Source: Synaphobranchus kaupii (Eukaryota > Chordata > Actinopteri > Anguilliformes > Synaphobranchidae). From it: 64,000 nt of DNA. Every line of letters starts with the position of its first letter. Positions within the stretch are counted from its first letter, which is position 1. Made by a program: the position numbers and the translations under genes. Positions 46,646 through 57,029 of the stretch are shown in pieces. Below the pieces are notes generated by a model that did not search any database, was not told where the DNA came from, and was given only the letters and a program-made list of their open reading frames with translations. The DNA is taken from contig CM056383.1 in assembly GCA_029718625.1 (NCBI GenBank), positions 68,171,758 through 68,235,757 of the forward strand, in the 5' to 3' direction.

Positions 46646-48348
46646 GGGATGCGGGGGTGGAACATTATGTAATCGTTTCTGTTTCCTAAGTCGGTAGAAA
46701 ACGGGGGTCTCCTAGGGTGAGTGCCTACCTTGTGTTAGGAACTAAGCTCTATGAAACTCCCTGTCTAAAATATAGGTCAGGGGCAACAGTGCCTTGAATG
46801 GATGGATCTCAAAAAAAGAAAAAAGAGAAAAAAAGCACACTGGTCAAGCAACCACAGTGACATTTTGGAGGTGGAAAGTTGAGAGCGGAAGAGTCTCGTT
46901 GTGGGGGTGGGGGGGGGGGGGGTTTGGGTCAGTGTTGGTGGGGTCAGGACCTTTGAGGGCCCCCTTTAAGGGCCCCCGCATGGTGGCTCTCTGCCGGTCA
47001 ATGTCACCAGACCACCAGGCTCGACCGTTGGGTTTGAGAGCTAACCGCTCTCTCCGTTCGGCCCCGACCGATTTCTGCGGTCAAGGTTAATTTCTGACCG
47101 TGCGCTCCAGGTTGCGTCCGTGAGGCCTTCTGTTCAAAGCTGATGTTATCTCCGGGCGCGTAACACACCAGGTAGGGCCCAGCTGAGAAATGCTTCTGTC
47201 ACACACTGGGTTCTTTTCAAAGCCAATCTTTCAGTACACACAATATGCCGATGATGTGCGGTTACTGTCATCGAAAAAAAAACAGCAAAAGGCGTATTTC
47301 CACATCGAGATTTTTTCTCTTAAGGTGAGTTTTTACCATTAAAATTGAGAGTCATTTCAAGGAAATGGTAGTACGTGTATTCAATTCTTAACATAACGTC
47401 TGAGTTATAAAATGGGAGTCATTTGGCAGGATATCAAGTGCATCTCAGCTTCATGAATCCTAAGCTTCTCCTTATTTTACTTTCACAATAAATACAAATT
47501 CACGAGTTTTGTTCAGAAAAAAATAAAAACCTTGAAGAGCATGAAGTGTGGTGCTTTGGTACTTATTTTGCGATTGAAAAGGCGCCAACTCCTTGTTTCA
47601 GGAAACAGGCAGGTTGATGGGGCTGGCAGGGGAAAGATCAGTCAGGATGATTACCATTACTTCTTGCTGATGCCTGGAGTGATAATTAAACATTGTACCG
47701 ACGAGCAATACGCCGTGCGGCGCAAAATGGCATCCTACAGTTTGTGATGTAATGGAACCTCCTGCGAGGCGTGTGGAGGCGTCTACCCTGGGGTTAAATG
47801 CCCCCCTGCCCCACTGCTGGGGACATTAGTGGTAGAATAGGAGGCAGTGATAGGGTAAGGTGGGAGGGAAGCAGAGAGACAAAGAGAGAGAGAAATGGAG
47901 AGAGTGAGAGAGAGATGGGCGGGTTGGGTGGGGGCGGGGGTCTTTGTAACGGTTTACATCCCACTTCAAACGCCCAAAATCAAGCAGTGGAAATTTACTG
48001 GCTTTAGTCCCCCTGTGGTGCGTGTATGTGCAAAAGACTGCACATAGCACTGACGAGGAAGCCCTTTCAAATCAAAGGTGCGCAGAAAAACCAAAACACC
48101 AAAATAAAACGGCAAGCAATAGAGGAAATGTCACCCCTGTAGCGCTGAACAGTACACATCGCATGCCTATTGTACATGACGGGTCCTATACACTGAGTCG
48201 TAGTGTTTCTAGAATGAGCGGGAAGAGGATGGCTAGGTAGAGATAGAGGCACCTGACCTGAATGATGAGCTCATTGATCTTCAAATTATGCCAATAAATC
48301 CTGGCCACACTGTTAAAAAAAAGAAAAGGATTTTGCATTACTCTCTGT
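46646..48348. other. single-copy, moderately CpG-rich stretch
   Basis: A G tract of about 15 lies near 46907-46921. From about 46940 to 47170 CpG is more frequent than in the neighbourhood. No frame, splice pair or domain is convincing. Confidence 0.35.
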
Positions 48349-48690
48349 GGCGGCACGATGGTGCAGTGGGTTAGCACTGTTGCCTCACAGCAAGAAGGTA
48401 CTGAGTTTGAATCCCGGCCGAGGGCCCTCCTGTGTGGAGTTTGCATGTTCTCCCTGTGTCCGGTTTCCTCCCACAGTCCAATGGCATGCAGGTTAGGCTA
48501 ATTGGAGATTCAAAAATTGCCCATAGGTATGGGTGTGTGAGTTAATGGTGTGTGTGTGCCCCTGTGATGGATTGGCGGCCCTGTCCAAGGGTGTATTGCT
48601 GCCTCCCGCCCCAATGCATGCTGGGATAGGTTCCAGTGCACCCCGCGACCCTGACCAGGAATAAGCGGGTTAGATAATGGATGGATGGAT
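48349..48690 (+). mobile_element. V-SINE, complete
   Basis: The head GGCGGCACGATGGTGCAGTG is of tRNA origin, with A box GGTGCAGTGGGTTAGC and B box GTTTGAATCCCGG (48404-48416). The central V-type domain (GTTTGCATGTTCTCCC ... GGTTTCCTCCCACAGTCC) follows. The tail has GCATGCTGGGATAGG and TTAGATAATGG plus GGAT repeats. It is the only copy of the three here to keep the V domain. Confidence 0.93.
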
Positions 48691-48714
48691 TAGTCTCTAT
48701 TTTCCAGAATTTAT

Positions 48715-48735
48715 CCCCCCCCCCCCCCCCCCCCC
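48715..48735. repeat. poly-C tract of about 20
   Basis: Lies 25 bp beyond the SINE tail. Confidence 0.95.
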
Positions 48736-49311
48736 AAAGAACCTCACTGTATCTAACCCAGGCAGGGAATCTCCAAAGCGTCAAAGCGTGTGACTGTCCG
48801 ATTTATCACTTTGCGCCTTATGACCATAAGGAGTGCGCTTGCTATTTTTTTTTAGATGTGTTCTTTTCATCCTGTTTTAAGAAATATAGTTTGACAGTTT
48901 TTTTTTTTTTTTCATTTTCTGTTCTGTTCTGCAATCTGAAGCAATAACGTTTAAAGGCACACATTGTATTCTTGTCCTCTTAATTTACTAAAAATGGACT
49001 GCCTAGAACGTAATGGACAATATTACTGACATTACCAAGGTCCAAAGCTGTAGAAAATGGTCTTATAATAAAAAGTTTCTTATAATTCCTGGCCGTCGTT
49101 GTTCAATGATCTCTTGTACAGTGCCAATGTTGTTGATAACGGTTCAACGATCTTTCACAGTCATCAATGCCTTTGGAGGAGAGGAAGTTGTAGAGTGAAG
49201 AGAACCAGGAGGAAAGTGCCTCCACCACATGGTAAGTGTTTCCTTCACAGATCGCTATCGCTGGCCTGGCAACGCAATGGCGGTAAAGGAGGCAGTCCAC
49301 AAACACAAGGT
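48736..49311. other. single-copy stretch
   Basis: T runs occur near 48846 and 48900. No gene is recognised. Confidence 0.4.
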
Positions 49312-49578
49312 CTGGAACACAGACCCCGTCCAATTGCGAGCTCTAGAACACAGACCCCGTCCAATCGCGAGCTCTAGAACACAGACCCCATCCAATCGCA
49401 AGCTCTGGAACACAGACCCCGTCCAATCACCAGCTCTGGAACACAGACCCCGTCCAATCGCGAGCTCTAGAACACAGACTCTGTCCATTCGCGAGCTTTG
49501 GAACACAAACTCCGTCCAATCGCGTGCTCAGGAACACAGACCCCGTCCAAACGCAAGGTCTCGAACACAGAACCCCTG
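49312..49578. repeat. 31-bp minisatellite, about 9 copies
   Basis: The unit contains GAACACAGACCCCGTCCAAT and CGCGAGCTCT. Its spacing is a strict 31 bp (49321, 49352, 49383, 49414, 49445, 49476, 49507, 49538, 49569). Copies are contiguous without spacers. Confidence 0.96.
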
Positions 49579-49984
49579 TGAGATGATACCATTTTCACTT
49601 GTGAAATTCACTTGAAACTGTGTATTACCAACTGGGTGGGTCACGTTTAAAAACAAACTGACGCACGCCCTATGACTCACAACTGTACAAGATTTAGCAG
49701 CACCTTCAGACTTGTGAAAAATGCTCAAGTGTATATTTACAGACTTGCAAAGTCAGTGTGAATACTCACCCCATAAGTGACTGTCCAACAGAATGTGGCT
49801 TAAGAGAGTGAGGGGGTGAGACCTGTGCAGAGCAAGCTACTGGCCGCATCCATTGCTAGCAACATTAGAGAGTATGTAAGCTTTATTGTTTTTTTAAAAT
49901 CCAAACTAAAGGTCTGACTAAAGACAAGGCAAACTTATAATCAGTAACCTTGTCCTTGATATCGCCTACTGTAAAAAGAATGTT
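49579..49984. other. single-copy stretch
   Basis: No gene or repeat recognised. Confidence 0.4.
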
Positions 49985-50210
49985 CTCTACGCCCATTCCT
50001 TTGTATAATCTATTGTCTTGTATAGTATATTGTCATATTGACCTATGTAATGTAGGCTATGTATCCCATCTTGTTCCCATAATGTTTTAATGTGTTCCTG
50101 CCCAGGGACTACAGATGTATATTAGCTACTTAGCTAACTCTGGTGCAACTAATGTGCGGTGCAGAGTCCCTGTTAGAGAAACTAATAAACTAAACAAAAC
50201 TATTCACGTG
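49985..50210 (+). mobile_element. LINE 3' UTR and tail fragment
   Basis: TTGTCTTGTATAGTATATTG, TTTTAATGTGTTCCTGCCC, AGGGACTACAGATGTA and GTCCCTGTTAGAGAAACTAA match the 3' end of a common teleost LINE (CR1/Rex-like, clade not certain). There is no coding part. Confidence 0.55.
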
Positions 50211-50397
50211 CGAGAATAACCATGTTCAGCAGGAGCCGATGTGGCTAACGTGGCGTGCTGTAAAGCGCCTGGGATGTGTCTAGCGTGGACCCGTGTGTGC
50301 GTGTGTTTTTGTTTGAAAGTGCTGGAACAGTAGAACTTTAGGGATATGTTTCTCAGAGTTGTAGACTGACTGGTCAATGAAACAGGATATGAACCAA

Positions 50398-51353
50398 CAC
50401 TCTAAGAAATAAAAGGTACTTTCACGGTTTGGCAGCCTTCCTTTCATCTCTGTGGACCATGGCTCCTCCAGGCCACAAGAGGGCGCTCCGGGTTTACTTT
50501 TCCGCCGGCCGCGCTGTGTCTTTACGCTGCCAGGTGATTACCTGGCGCACCTGTTCCGAGTTTCCTGTTGGCTTTTTAAGTGCGCTGCTCCCTTCTTCCG
50601 GCGCTTGTGTGTCATTCTTGCTGCCCTAGCCAGGTAACTCGGTATAGGAATTTCAGACGACCACTTGTGCTTTTGAGCTTCAAAATCCCTGTAGAATTTA
50701 GAGTATTTAGTTCTTAGGGTTTTGTTCTCCTTACTCTTTATTTTCCTACCTTGGTTTTTGTTTCTCTGTCTTGCTACTAGACAGTAACCTCGGCTTCGCC
50801 TCGTTTCCATTTGCCTTTATTTTAGCTCTGATAGTTTTGGAGCTAGAGGCTATTCTGTTCTGTTTCTTTTCTCTGCTCAAACCTCCGAGCTTCGCCCAAA
50901 TATTTGGGCTGTTATTATATTTGCCTTATGTCGGGATTACGTCCCTCTCTGTTTAATTTCTCAACTCTGGTCTGTGAGTCTCGCCCTATTTTATTCGGGT
51001 CATTTTTATTTCTTTTGGGTTTTAGACGGGAGTTTCTTTCCCGTCTTTTCTTCTTTCTCCTTCCCTCTACTGGTTGTCCACGGTTCATGGATAACTTTCT
51101 GAATCCCTTTCAGTTGCGTCTGGTCCTCCGTCCCGACCCCCCTTACAGGTACAGTGGAATTACATTTTTCTTCTTTAAGGAACAAAATTCCAAATGACCC
51201 TGAAAGTACAATAATGTTCCATTTTGTTACTAATAAGTACCTTTTTGAGCAAAAAAGGGACACATTATATATTTCTGGCTAGGGGTACAATTTTATGTAC
51301 CTACGTATATGGTACCATCGCAGTGATAAGCATACCTTTTTTTTCTGAGAATG
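50398..51353. mobile_element. MITE with CACTCTMAGAA ends, split by a later insertion
   Basis: Left CACTCTAAGAAATAAAAGG and right CCTTTTTTTTCTGAGAATG are inverted. The right part (GTACCATCGCAGTGATAAGC) matches a widespread teleost MITE. The original element is about 230 bp. The remainder is the 728-bp insertion at 50420. Confidence 0.75.
50420..51147 (+). mobile_element. probable solo LTR
   Basis: A 728-bp segment is flanked by a 5-bp duplication GGTAC (50415-50419 and 51148-51152) inside the MITE. It begins TTTCACGG, one change from the TG start of LTRs, and ends TTACA, giving the CA end. It has no terminal inverted repeats like a DNA element, no coding region, no poly(A) and a TATA-like TTTTTAAG near 50573. 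These features fit a solo LTR left by recombination of a retrotransposon, perhaps Gypsy-like. No internal genes remain. The short frames inside are not genes. Confidence 0.6.
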
Positions 51354-51950
51354 TATATGAAGCATGCCTAATTATACTTCATCACCCTTACTATCACTGA
51401 TGTCAAAATTAAACATGAAATGGAAAGAGGTTACACTGCCCATTAATAAAAAAAACTGGAAACACTATGAAAATTAGACAAGGATCATGTTTTAGCTCTA
51501 GGAACCGTTTTTAATACAAATTAGGGCAGAACAAAATCAAACAATTGTCAAAAGTGGACACAGATAGCAGGTCACTGATAGTAAAATGTATTGGCCAGTT
51601 AGCTGAGGTTGAACATAAATACTGTTCTTATGAGATCCCAGTATCTGCTAGTTTGGCTGTTGGCTATTGGCATAAACTAAGGTTTATGAGTGCAAATTGA
51701 GTGTGCCCTACTGGAAGAAATATGGTCACACAATGTAATTAACAATTCCAGTCAATAAATTCCAGTCAATAAAGGATTACATATTTTTTATATCAGTCTT
51801 TTAAAAAAAATATTATGTCACTTTTACAAAAAAAAGTTTACATTACTTTTTAACTCAACATTAAAAACACTTTAGAGTTCTCCCATTACTTCCCCATTAC
51901 TACAGTCATAACTCAGGCTTTCTACTGTACTAATGTTTCTACATATAGAT
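51354..51950. other. single-copy AT-rich stretch
   Basis: No gene recognised. Confidence 0.4.
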
Positions 51951-52220
51951 CAGGGGTGCACAACTCCGGTCCTGGAGGGCAGATCTGTGTGCTGGTTTTT
52001 GTTCCAACCAATGACCGCAGATTTAGTTTTATCACTGCTCTATAATCAATGCTAGTTCCTGTACTCAAGCGCAGCAGTCTTTAGGATACACTTGCAGTGT
52101 GCGGGTGTAGCAGGTGCTTATACAAGTGTCATATCAATATATGATTGAGCTAAGTAAATAGTTGAGAATAGTAGTTGGCACAAAATCCAGAAATGAATCG
52201 GCCCTTGTCCTGCACCCCTG
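51951..52220. mobile_element. hAT MITE with a perfect 8-bp target duplication
   Basis: It begins CAGGGGTGCA and ends TGCACCCCTG. The identical 8 bp ATATAGAT lies on each side (51943-51950 and 52221-52228). The 270-bp interior is non-coding. End sequence and duplication length fix the hAT superfamily. Confidence 0.95.
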
Positions 52221-52280
52221 ATATAGATAAAAGCAAAGAGCAGCCATCCCTCTTGAATCATTGACAGGACGCCATGCTGC

Positions 52281-52367
52281 ATAGCTGTCTTGAAGGATTG
52301 CTATGGCTGAGAGGAAGCTATAGCAGTCTTGAAGGATTGATATGGCTGAGAGAAAGCAATAGCAGTT
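52281..52367. repeat. 39-bp tandem duplication, 2.2 copies
   Basis: Units beginning ATAGC at 52281, 52320 and 52359 (TCTTGAAGGATTG, TATGGCTGAGAG). Confidence 0.9.
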
Positions 52368-53727
52368 GTTTATGTGACAGATTTAGAAAGGAGTGCGCCA
52401 CAAAAAGAGGAGTTTTACCTCATTTATTTTTTCCTATAATTTAAACACTATAAATCTCATCACAATGTAGTAGGCCAACATGTTCCCTCAACTTGCATTG
52501 AAGCTGTATTCTTGCTGACTGGCTGTACATTGATTGTGTAAATAGATGCAAGTTTATGTCCATATCCTTTAATTATTTACATATACTGCATTGTCATTAA
52601 TATATTTAGCAAAGTCAATTAATTTAATTTACTAAAAATATTCATATTCAATTATTATTGAATGTTGACATTCTTAGTTGTGATGTGAGAAAAAATATAA
52701 AAGTAATGTAAAATAAAGAAAAAAACATAAGACATGGATTTGGAATAATATAAGATGCAGGTAGTTAATGGAAGTTTTAACATAATTGTATCCTCCTAAG
52801 ACCCAGCAATTAATTTTAGTCCCCTATAGGACGCATAAGTCTCTGGTTTTCATCTCACAGAGCCATACATTCTATGATGCTGAAACCTACACTACAAGGG
52901 ACATTCAATAAAAAATAAAATAAATGAATATTTTTGTAAATATTTTCACTGCAACATGTTGTTATCCAAGCCATTTGTTATAAGTCAGAAATAAATTAAT
53001 AAAACAATTTTTTTCTGCCAGGTCTCATGAGTATATATACAATGATTTGGGTGAAATATTATGTATTAGTGGAAAACAATTGGATTTTAAAATTTACAGT
53101 TAGTGAAGAACTGCAATTTAATATCTCCCTTTTAATATAAAAGTTGTAAAATAGCCTTCAAGATGAGGAAGCACATTCGAGCAACCACTTGTCCAACGTG
53201 ATCTAATTTCCCAGATGAGATCTCGGGTGAGATCACGGGAGTGTCTTTTTAAAAATTAATTTTCTCAAGAAGCTGCTCATTCTATTACCAGAAGAGTCTT
53301 ACAAACGTTTATGAACGATCATTTCATGTAATGAAATTTGAACCTATGCTCTGATTTGTTCTGTGATGGTACACAATAAATATTTCGGTTTTCACCAGTG
53401 TTCATTTAGCTCTGTGATATGAGTCCTCTAATGATTAAAAATACTCTTTCAGAATTCAGTTTGCCCAAACATTTTGCTGTGTGACTGTGCTTACTGCCTA
53501 TGTGTTACAGGAGTGAAATGTCACATGAAGAAATGGACATTGCATTAGTCAAGCAGTGTAGCTGGCCGCTCTGTGTCGGAACAAGTACATTAGGTAAATG
53601 AACATTGCTTCTTGCAATCACAAGAGGGAGCTAGAGAAAAAATATATAGCATTTTCGTAACACCACCATGCTTCACTATACTAGTTGATTTAATTTTGCA
53701 CATTTGTGGATGCTAATGTAGTCTGAC
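52368..53727. other. single-copy AT-rich stretch
   Basis: No gene or element recognised. Confidence 0.4.
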
Positions 53728-53930
53728 GTATCAAACAAGCCTTAAACCATCACTCTTCTGCCAGATATGCAGTAGATATGGATGGATAACTTGAAGGGTT
53801 TCTTCTCTTGACTTATTCTGTCCATAGAGTTCAATAGGAAAATTTGTCAGGGGAAACAACCCTTAAAGTGATCCATCTATATCTACTGCATATCTGGCAG
53901 CAGAGTGATGGTTTAAGGCTTGTTTGATAC
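53728..53930. repeat. long hairpin forming the left part of interspersed repeat B
   Basis: Arms of about 84 bp (53728-53811 and 53848-53930) are inverted repeats at roughly 90 percent identity. They run from GTATCAAACAAGCC to GCTTGTTTGATAC around a loop of about 36 bp. The right arm is shared with the copy at 9592. Confidence 0.9.
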
Positions 53931-54195
53931 CTGAGACCCTAGATGACTTACAGCCATTTCGCCAACCATGTATTCCATACTGTTCCAGCATAATTTACAG
54001 CTAAATATAGGCCCACTCCCATAGAGATCCATTCACATGCAGAGAGGTTATAGAATCGCTTGTAGGAGTACCAGAAAATAAGATATCAAGAGTCTTTTGA
54101 TATTGTTGGGTCACAGACATCAGGAAGTCATGGCATGCAAAGGATATGCAACCAAATATTAAAAATGATTACTTTATTCTACATTATGTTAAACT
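53863..54195 (+). repeat. interspersed repeat, copy B
   Basis: Matches 9592-9924 and partly 45405-45515. Both long copies end at the same point, after ATGTTAAA. Non-coding. Confidence 0.82.
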
Positions 54196-54419
54196 GTCCA
54201 ATATTTTGTGATGCCAGAAAATGGGGGGGCTATGTACAAAATGTTCTATAATTTCTAAACGGTTCATCTGATATGGATACAAATACCCTCAAATTAAAGC
54301 TGACAGTCTGCACTTCAACCTCGTTGTCATTGCATCCTTTCAAACTCAAAGTGCTAGAGTACAGAACAAAAATAACTAAAAATGTGTCTCTGTCCAATTC
54401 ATTATGGTGCTCACTGTAT
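54196..54419 (+). mobile_element. Tc1-like transposon 3' end, second type
   Basis: TCTATAATTTCTAAACGG, CATCTGATATGGATAC, CCTCAAATTAAAGCTGAC, CAAAGTGCTAGAGTACAG and the terminal GGTGCTCACTGTA match the 3' non-coding end of another fish Tc1 family. No transposase or left end is seen. Confidence 0.72.
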
Positions 54420-55059
54420 GGGAATTCTCCTTTGAAATTTTGGATACTCATTTACACCTTAAGTGTAGTTAAACATCAGTTGTACTGTCCAAACTACACT
54501 CATGGCCTTAAAGGGGAAATTAAAGTAGTTAAAAGCCTGTTCAAAATTGGAGAATTTTATGAAAGGCCATATTATATCTTCAGTCATACAGTTTTTGAAT
54601 CAAAAAAAAAAATGCAGACGCCAATCAATGTAAAATCACTTAATATGGTGTCGGCCCATCACACAGTACAATTTCCAGGGTTTATATGAGTCCAATAGGG
54701 ACCGTATGTACACTGTAAGAGTTAATTTAACACTGAACATTCTACTGTGCACGTGTTCAGGGAAGCCTATATGCACTGTGGTATAGAGGTTCAGTATTGC
54801 CTATAGGCTCCTTTGCATAGAGCCTATCAGTATCAGGAATTCTGCAGGAAGTTTATATGATACCACTCTTCTAAAAGAATGTCAGTCAACTCTCACACAA
54901 CACCTAGCTGATGTAAATATTAAACACCTGTCGCTGTGGTGTGGTTCAGACATATCCCATAATAAATATCAGACTGGGTTCCGATCTGTTGACCAATGAC
55001 ATGATATTGACAACGTGGGCATTCTGCTCCTCAAACCATGGCCAGCTCACTACTTGCCT
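54420..55059. other. single-copy stretch
   Basis: The 138-codon plus frame (54273-54689) begins inside the Tc1 end and shows no domain. No gene is recognised. Confidence 0.4.
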
Positions 55060-56345
55060 CAATAGAGGAACCCTATCTACACTCAAAAGAAAGGGTTCCA
55101 AAAGGCTCCTCTGTGTCTCCATAGAGGAACCCTATCTACACTCAGGAGAAAGGGTTCAAAAAGGCTCCTCTGTGTCTCCATAGAGGAACCCTATCTACAC
55201 TCAGGAGAAAGGGTTCAAAAAGGCTCCTCTGTGTCTCCATAGAGGAACCCTATCTACACTCAGGAGAAAGGGTTCAAAAAGGCTCCTCTGTGTCTCCATA
55301 GAGGAACCCTATCTACACTCAGGAGAAAGGGTTCCAAAAGGCTCCTCTGTGTCTCCATAGAGGAACCCTATCTACACTCTCAGAAGAAAGGGTTCCAAAA
55401 GGCTCCTCTGTGTCTCCATAGAGGAACCCTATCTACACTCAGGAGAAAGGGTTCAAAAAGGCTCCTCTGGGTCTCCATAGAGGAACCCTATCTACACTCT
55501 CAGAAGAAAGGGTTCAAAAAGGCTCCTCTGTGTCTCCATAGAGGAACCCTATCTACACTCTCAGAAGAAAGGGTTCCAAAAGGCTCCTCTGTGTCTCCAT
55601 AGAGGAACCCTATCTACACTCTCAGAAGAAAGGGTTCTAAAAAGGCTCCTCTGTGTCTCCATAGAGGAACCCTATCTACACTCTCAGAAGAAAGGGTTCA
55701 AAAAGGCTCCTCTGTGTCTCCATAGAGGAACCCTATCTACACTCAGGAGAAAGGGTTCAAAAAGGCTCCTCTGTGTCTCCATAGAGGAACCCTATCTACA
55801 CTCTCAGAAGAAAGGGTTCTAAAAAGGCTCCTCTGTGTCTCCATAGAGGAACCCTATCTACACTCTCAGAAGAAAGGGTTCTAAAAAGGTTCCTCTGTGT
55901 CTCCATAGAGGAACCCTATCTACACTCTCAGAAGAAAGGGTTCTAAAAAGGCTCCTCTGTGTCTCCATAGAGGAACCCTATCTACACTCAGGAGAAAGGG
56001 TTCCAAAAGGCTCCTCTGTGTCTCCATAGAGGAACCCTATCTACACTCTCAGAAGAAAGGGTTCAAAAAGGCTCCTCTGTGTCTCCATAGAGGAACCCTA
56101 TCTACACTCTCAGAAGAAAGGGTTCCAAAAGGCTCCTCTGTGTCTCCATAGAGGAACCCTATCTACACTCTCAGAAGAAAGGGTTCCAAAAGGCTCCTCT
56201 GTGTCTCCATAGAGGAACCCTATCTACACTCTCAGAAGAAAGGGTTCCAAAAGGCTCCTCTGTGTCTCCATAGAGGAACCCTATCTACACTCTCAGAAGA
56301 AAGGGTTCCAAAAGGCTCCTCTGTGTCTCCATAGAGGAACCCTAT
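55060..56345. repeat. 59- to 62-bp minisatellite, about 21 copies, derived from a MITE end
   Basis: Each unit holds CTACACTC, then AGGAGAAAGG or TCAGAAGAAAGG, GGTTCCAAAAGG and CTCCTCTGTGTCTCCATAG, then AGGAACCCTAT. Two unit types (CAGGAG, 59 bp, and CTCAGAAG, about 61 bp) are interspersed, as expected from unequal exchange. The unit start equals the terminal repeat of the flanking MITE. Confidence 0.95.
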
Positions 56346-56488
56346 CTAGTGCACAGGTTCTTTGTGGGGCAAAATGGTTTCAATCTGGGAGCTTTCACAC
56401 TATTCACACCTGCCATAGAGGGTTCCATAAAGAACTAAAAAAAGGTTCCCCTATGGAACCCAAAATAACCCTTTTTTATGAGAGTGTA
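55060..56488. mobile_element. MITE carrying the expanded array
   Basis: The right end (AAAATAACCCTTTTTTATG, AGAGTGTAG at 56465-56489) is the inverse of CTACACTCTCAGAAGAAAGG at the start of each array unit. Between array and right end lie GGTTC/GGAACC repeats typical of this MITE type. The left terminus is not separable from the array. Confidence 0.7.
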
Positions 56489-56988
56489 GGATTGGTAGCC
56501 ATTAAATTTGTAGCAGATACCCAGACTCTTTCTACTGATTAGGCAAAGTCATACCTGTTTGCTGTTAGCCAGACCCTTTACCTTAATCTTACTTTCTTCT
56601 ATAACACTCCTTCAGTTTGAGGAGGCAGATGAAGGAGGGGGAAGATTTAGTAATACCAAATATGATAGGCTGTAATATAATCTCAAATTTCAGATTATAT
56701 CTTGGGAGGGAATACCCCCTACAATTACAGCAGCAGAACAACATGATTATTTCTGTATTCACATTATTTAGCAATGCTAATGCTCTCTTTGAACATTTGT
56801 TTTAAAAATCTGCAAATGATTCTGGCCTATGTTTCTAAACTGTGATAACTTCAGTCTAGATACTATGTATGTATGTATACTGTACCGTGTGTGTGCGTGT
56901 GTTTTAGATATAGATACTACAGTTCAAACAAGGGATAGCCTACACATTGGCAATATTTTCCCCATAATGTTATATTCAAATGAAAACT
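56489..56988. other. single-copy stretch
   Basis: No gene or repeat recognised. Confidence 0.4.
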
Positions 56989-57018
56989 AAATAATAAATA
57001 AATAAATAAATAAATAAA
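56989..57018. repeat. (AAAT)n microsatellite
   Basis: About seven AAAT units. Confidence 0.93.
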
Positions 57019-57029
57019 CCGACAACAAT

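Noticed and set aside
47879..47920. GAGA-rich stretch as a regulatory element
   Set aside because: It is simple purine repeat without further support.
50429..51263. Several 60- to 97-codon frames as a small gene cluster
   Set aside because: They lie inside the probable solo LTR, overlap in different frames and show no domain.
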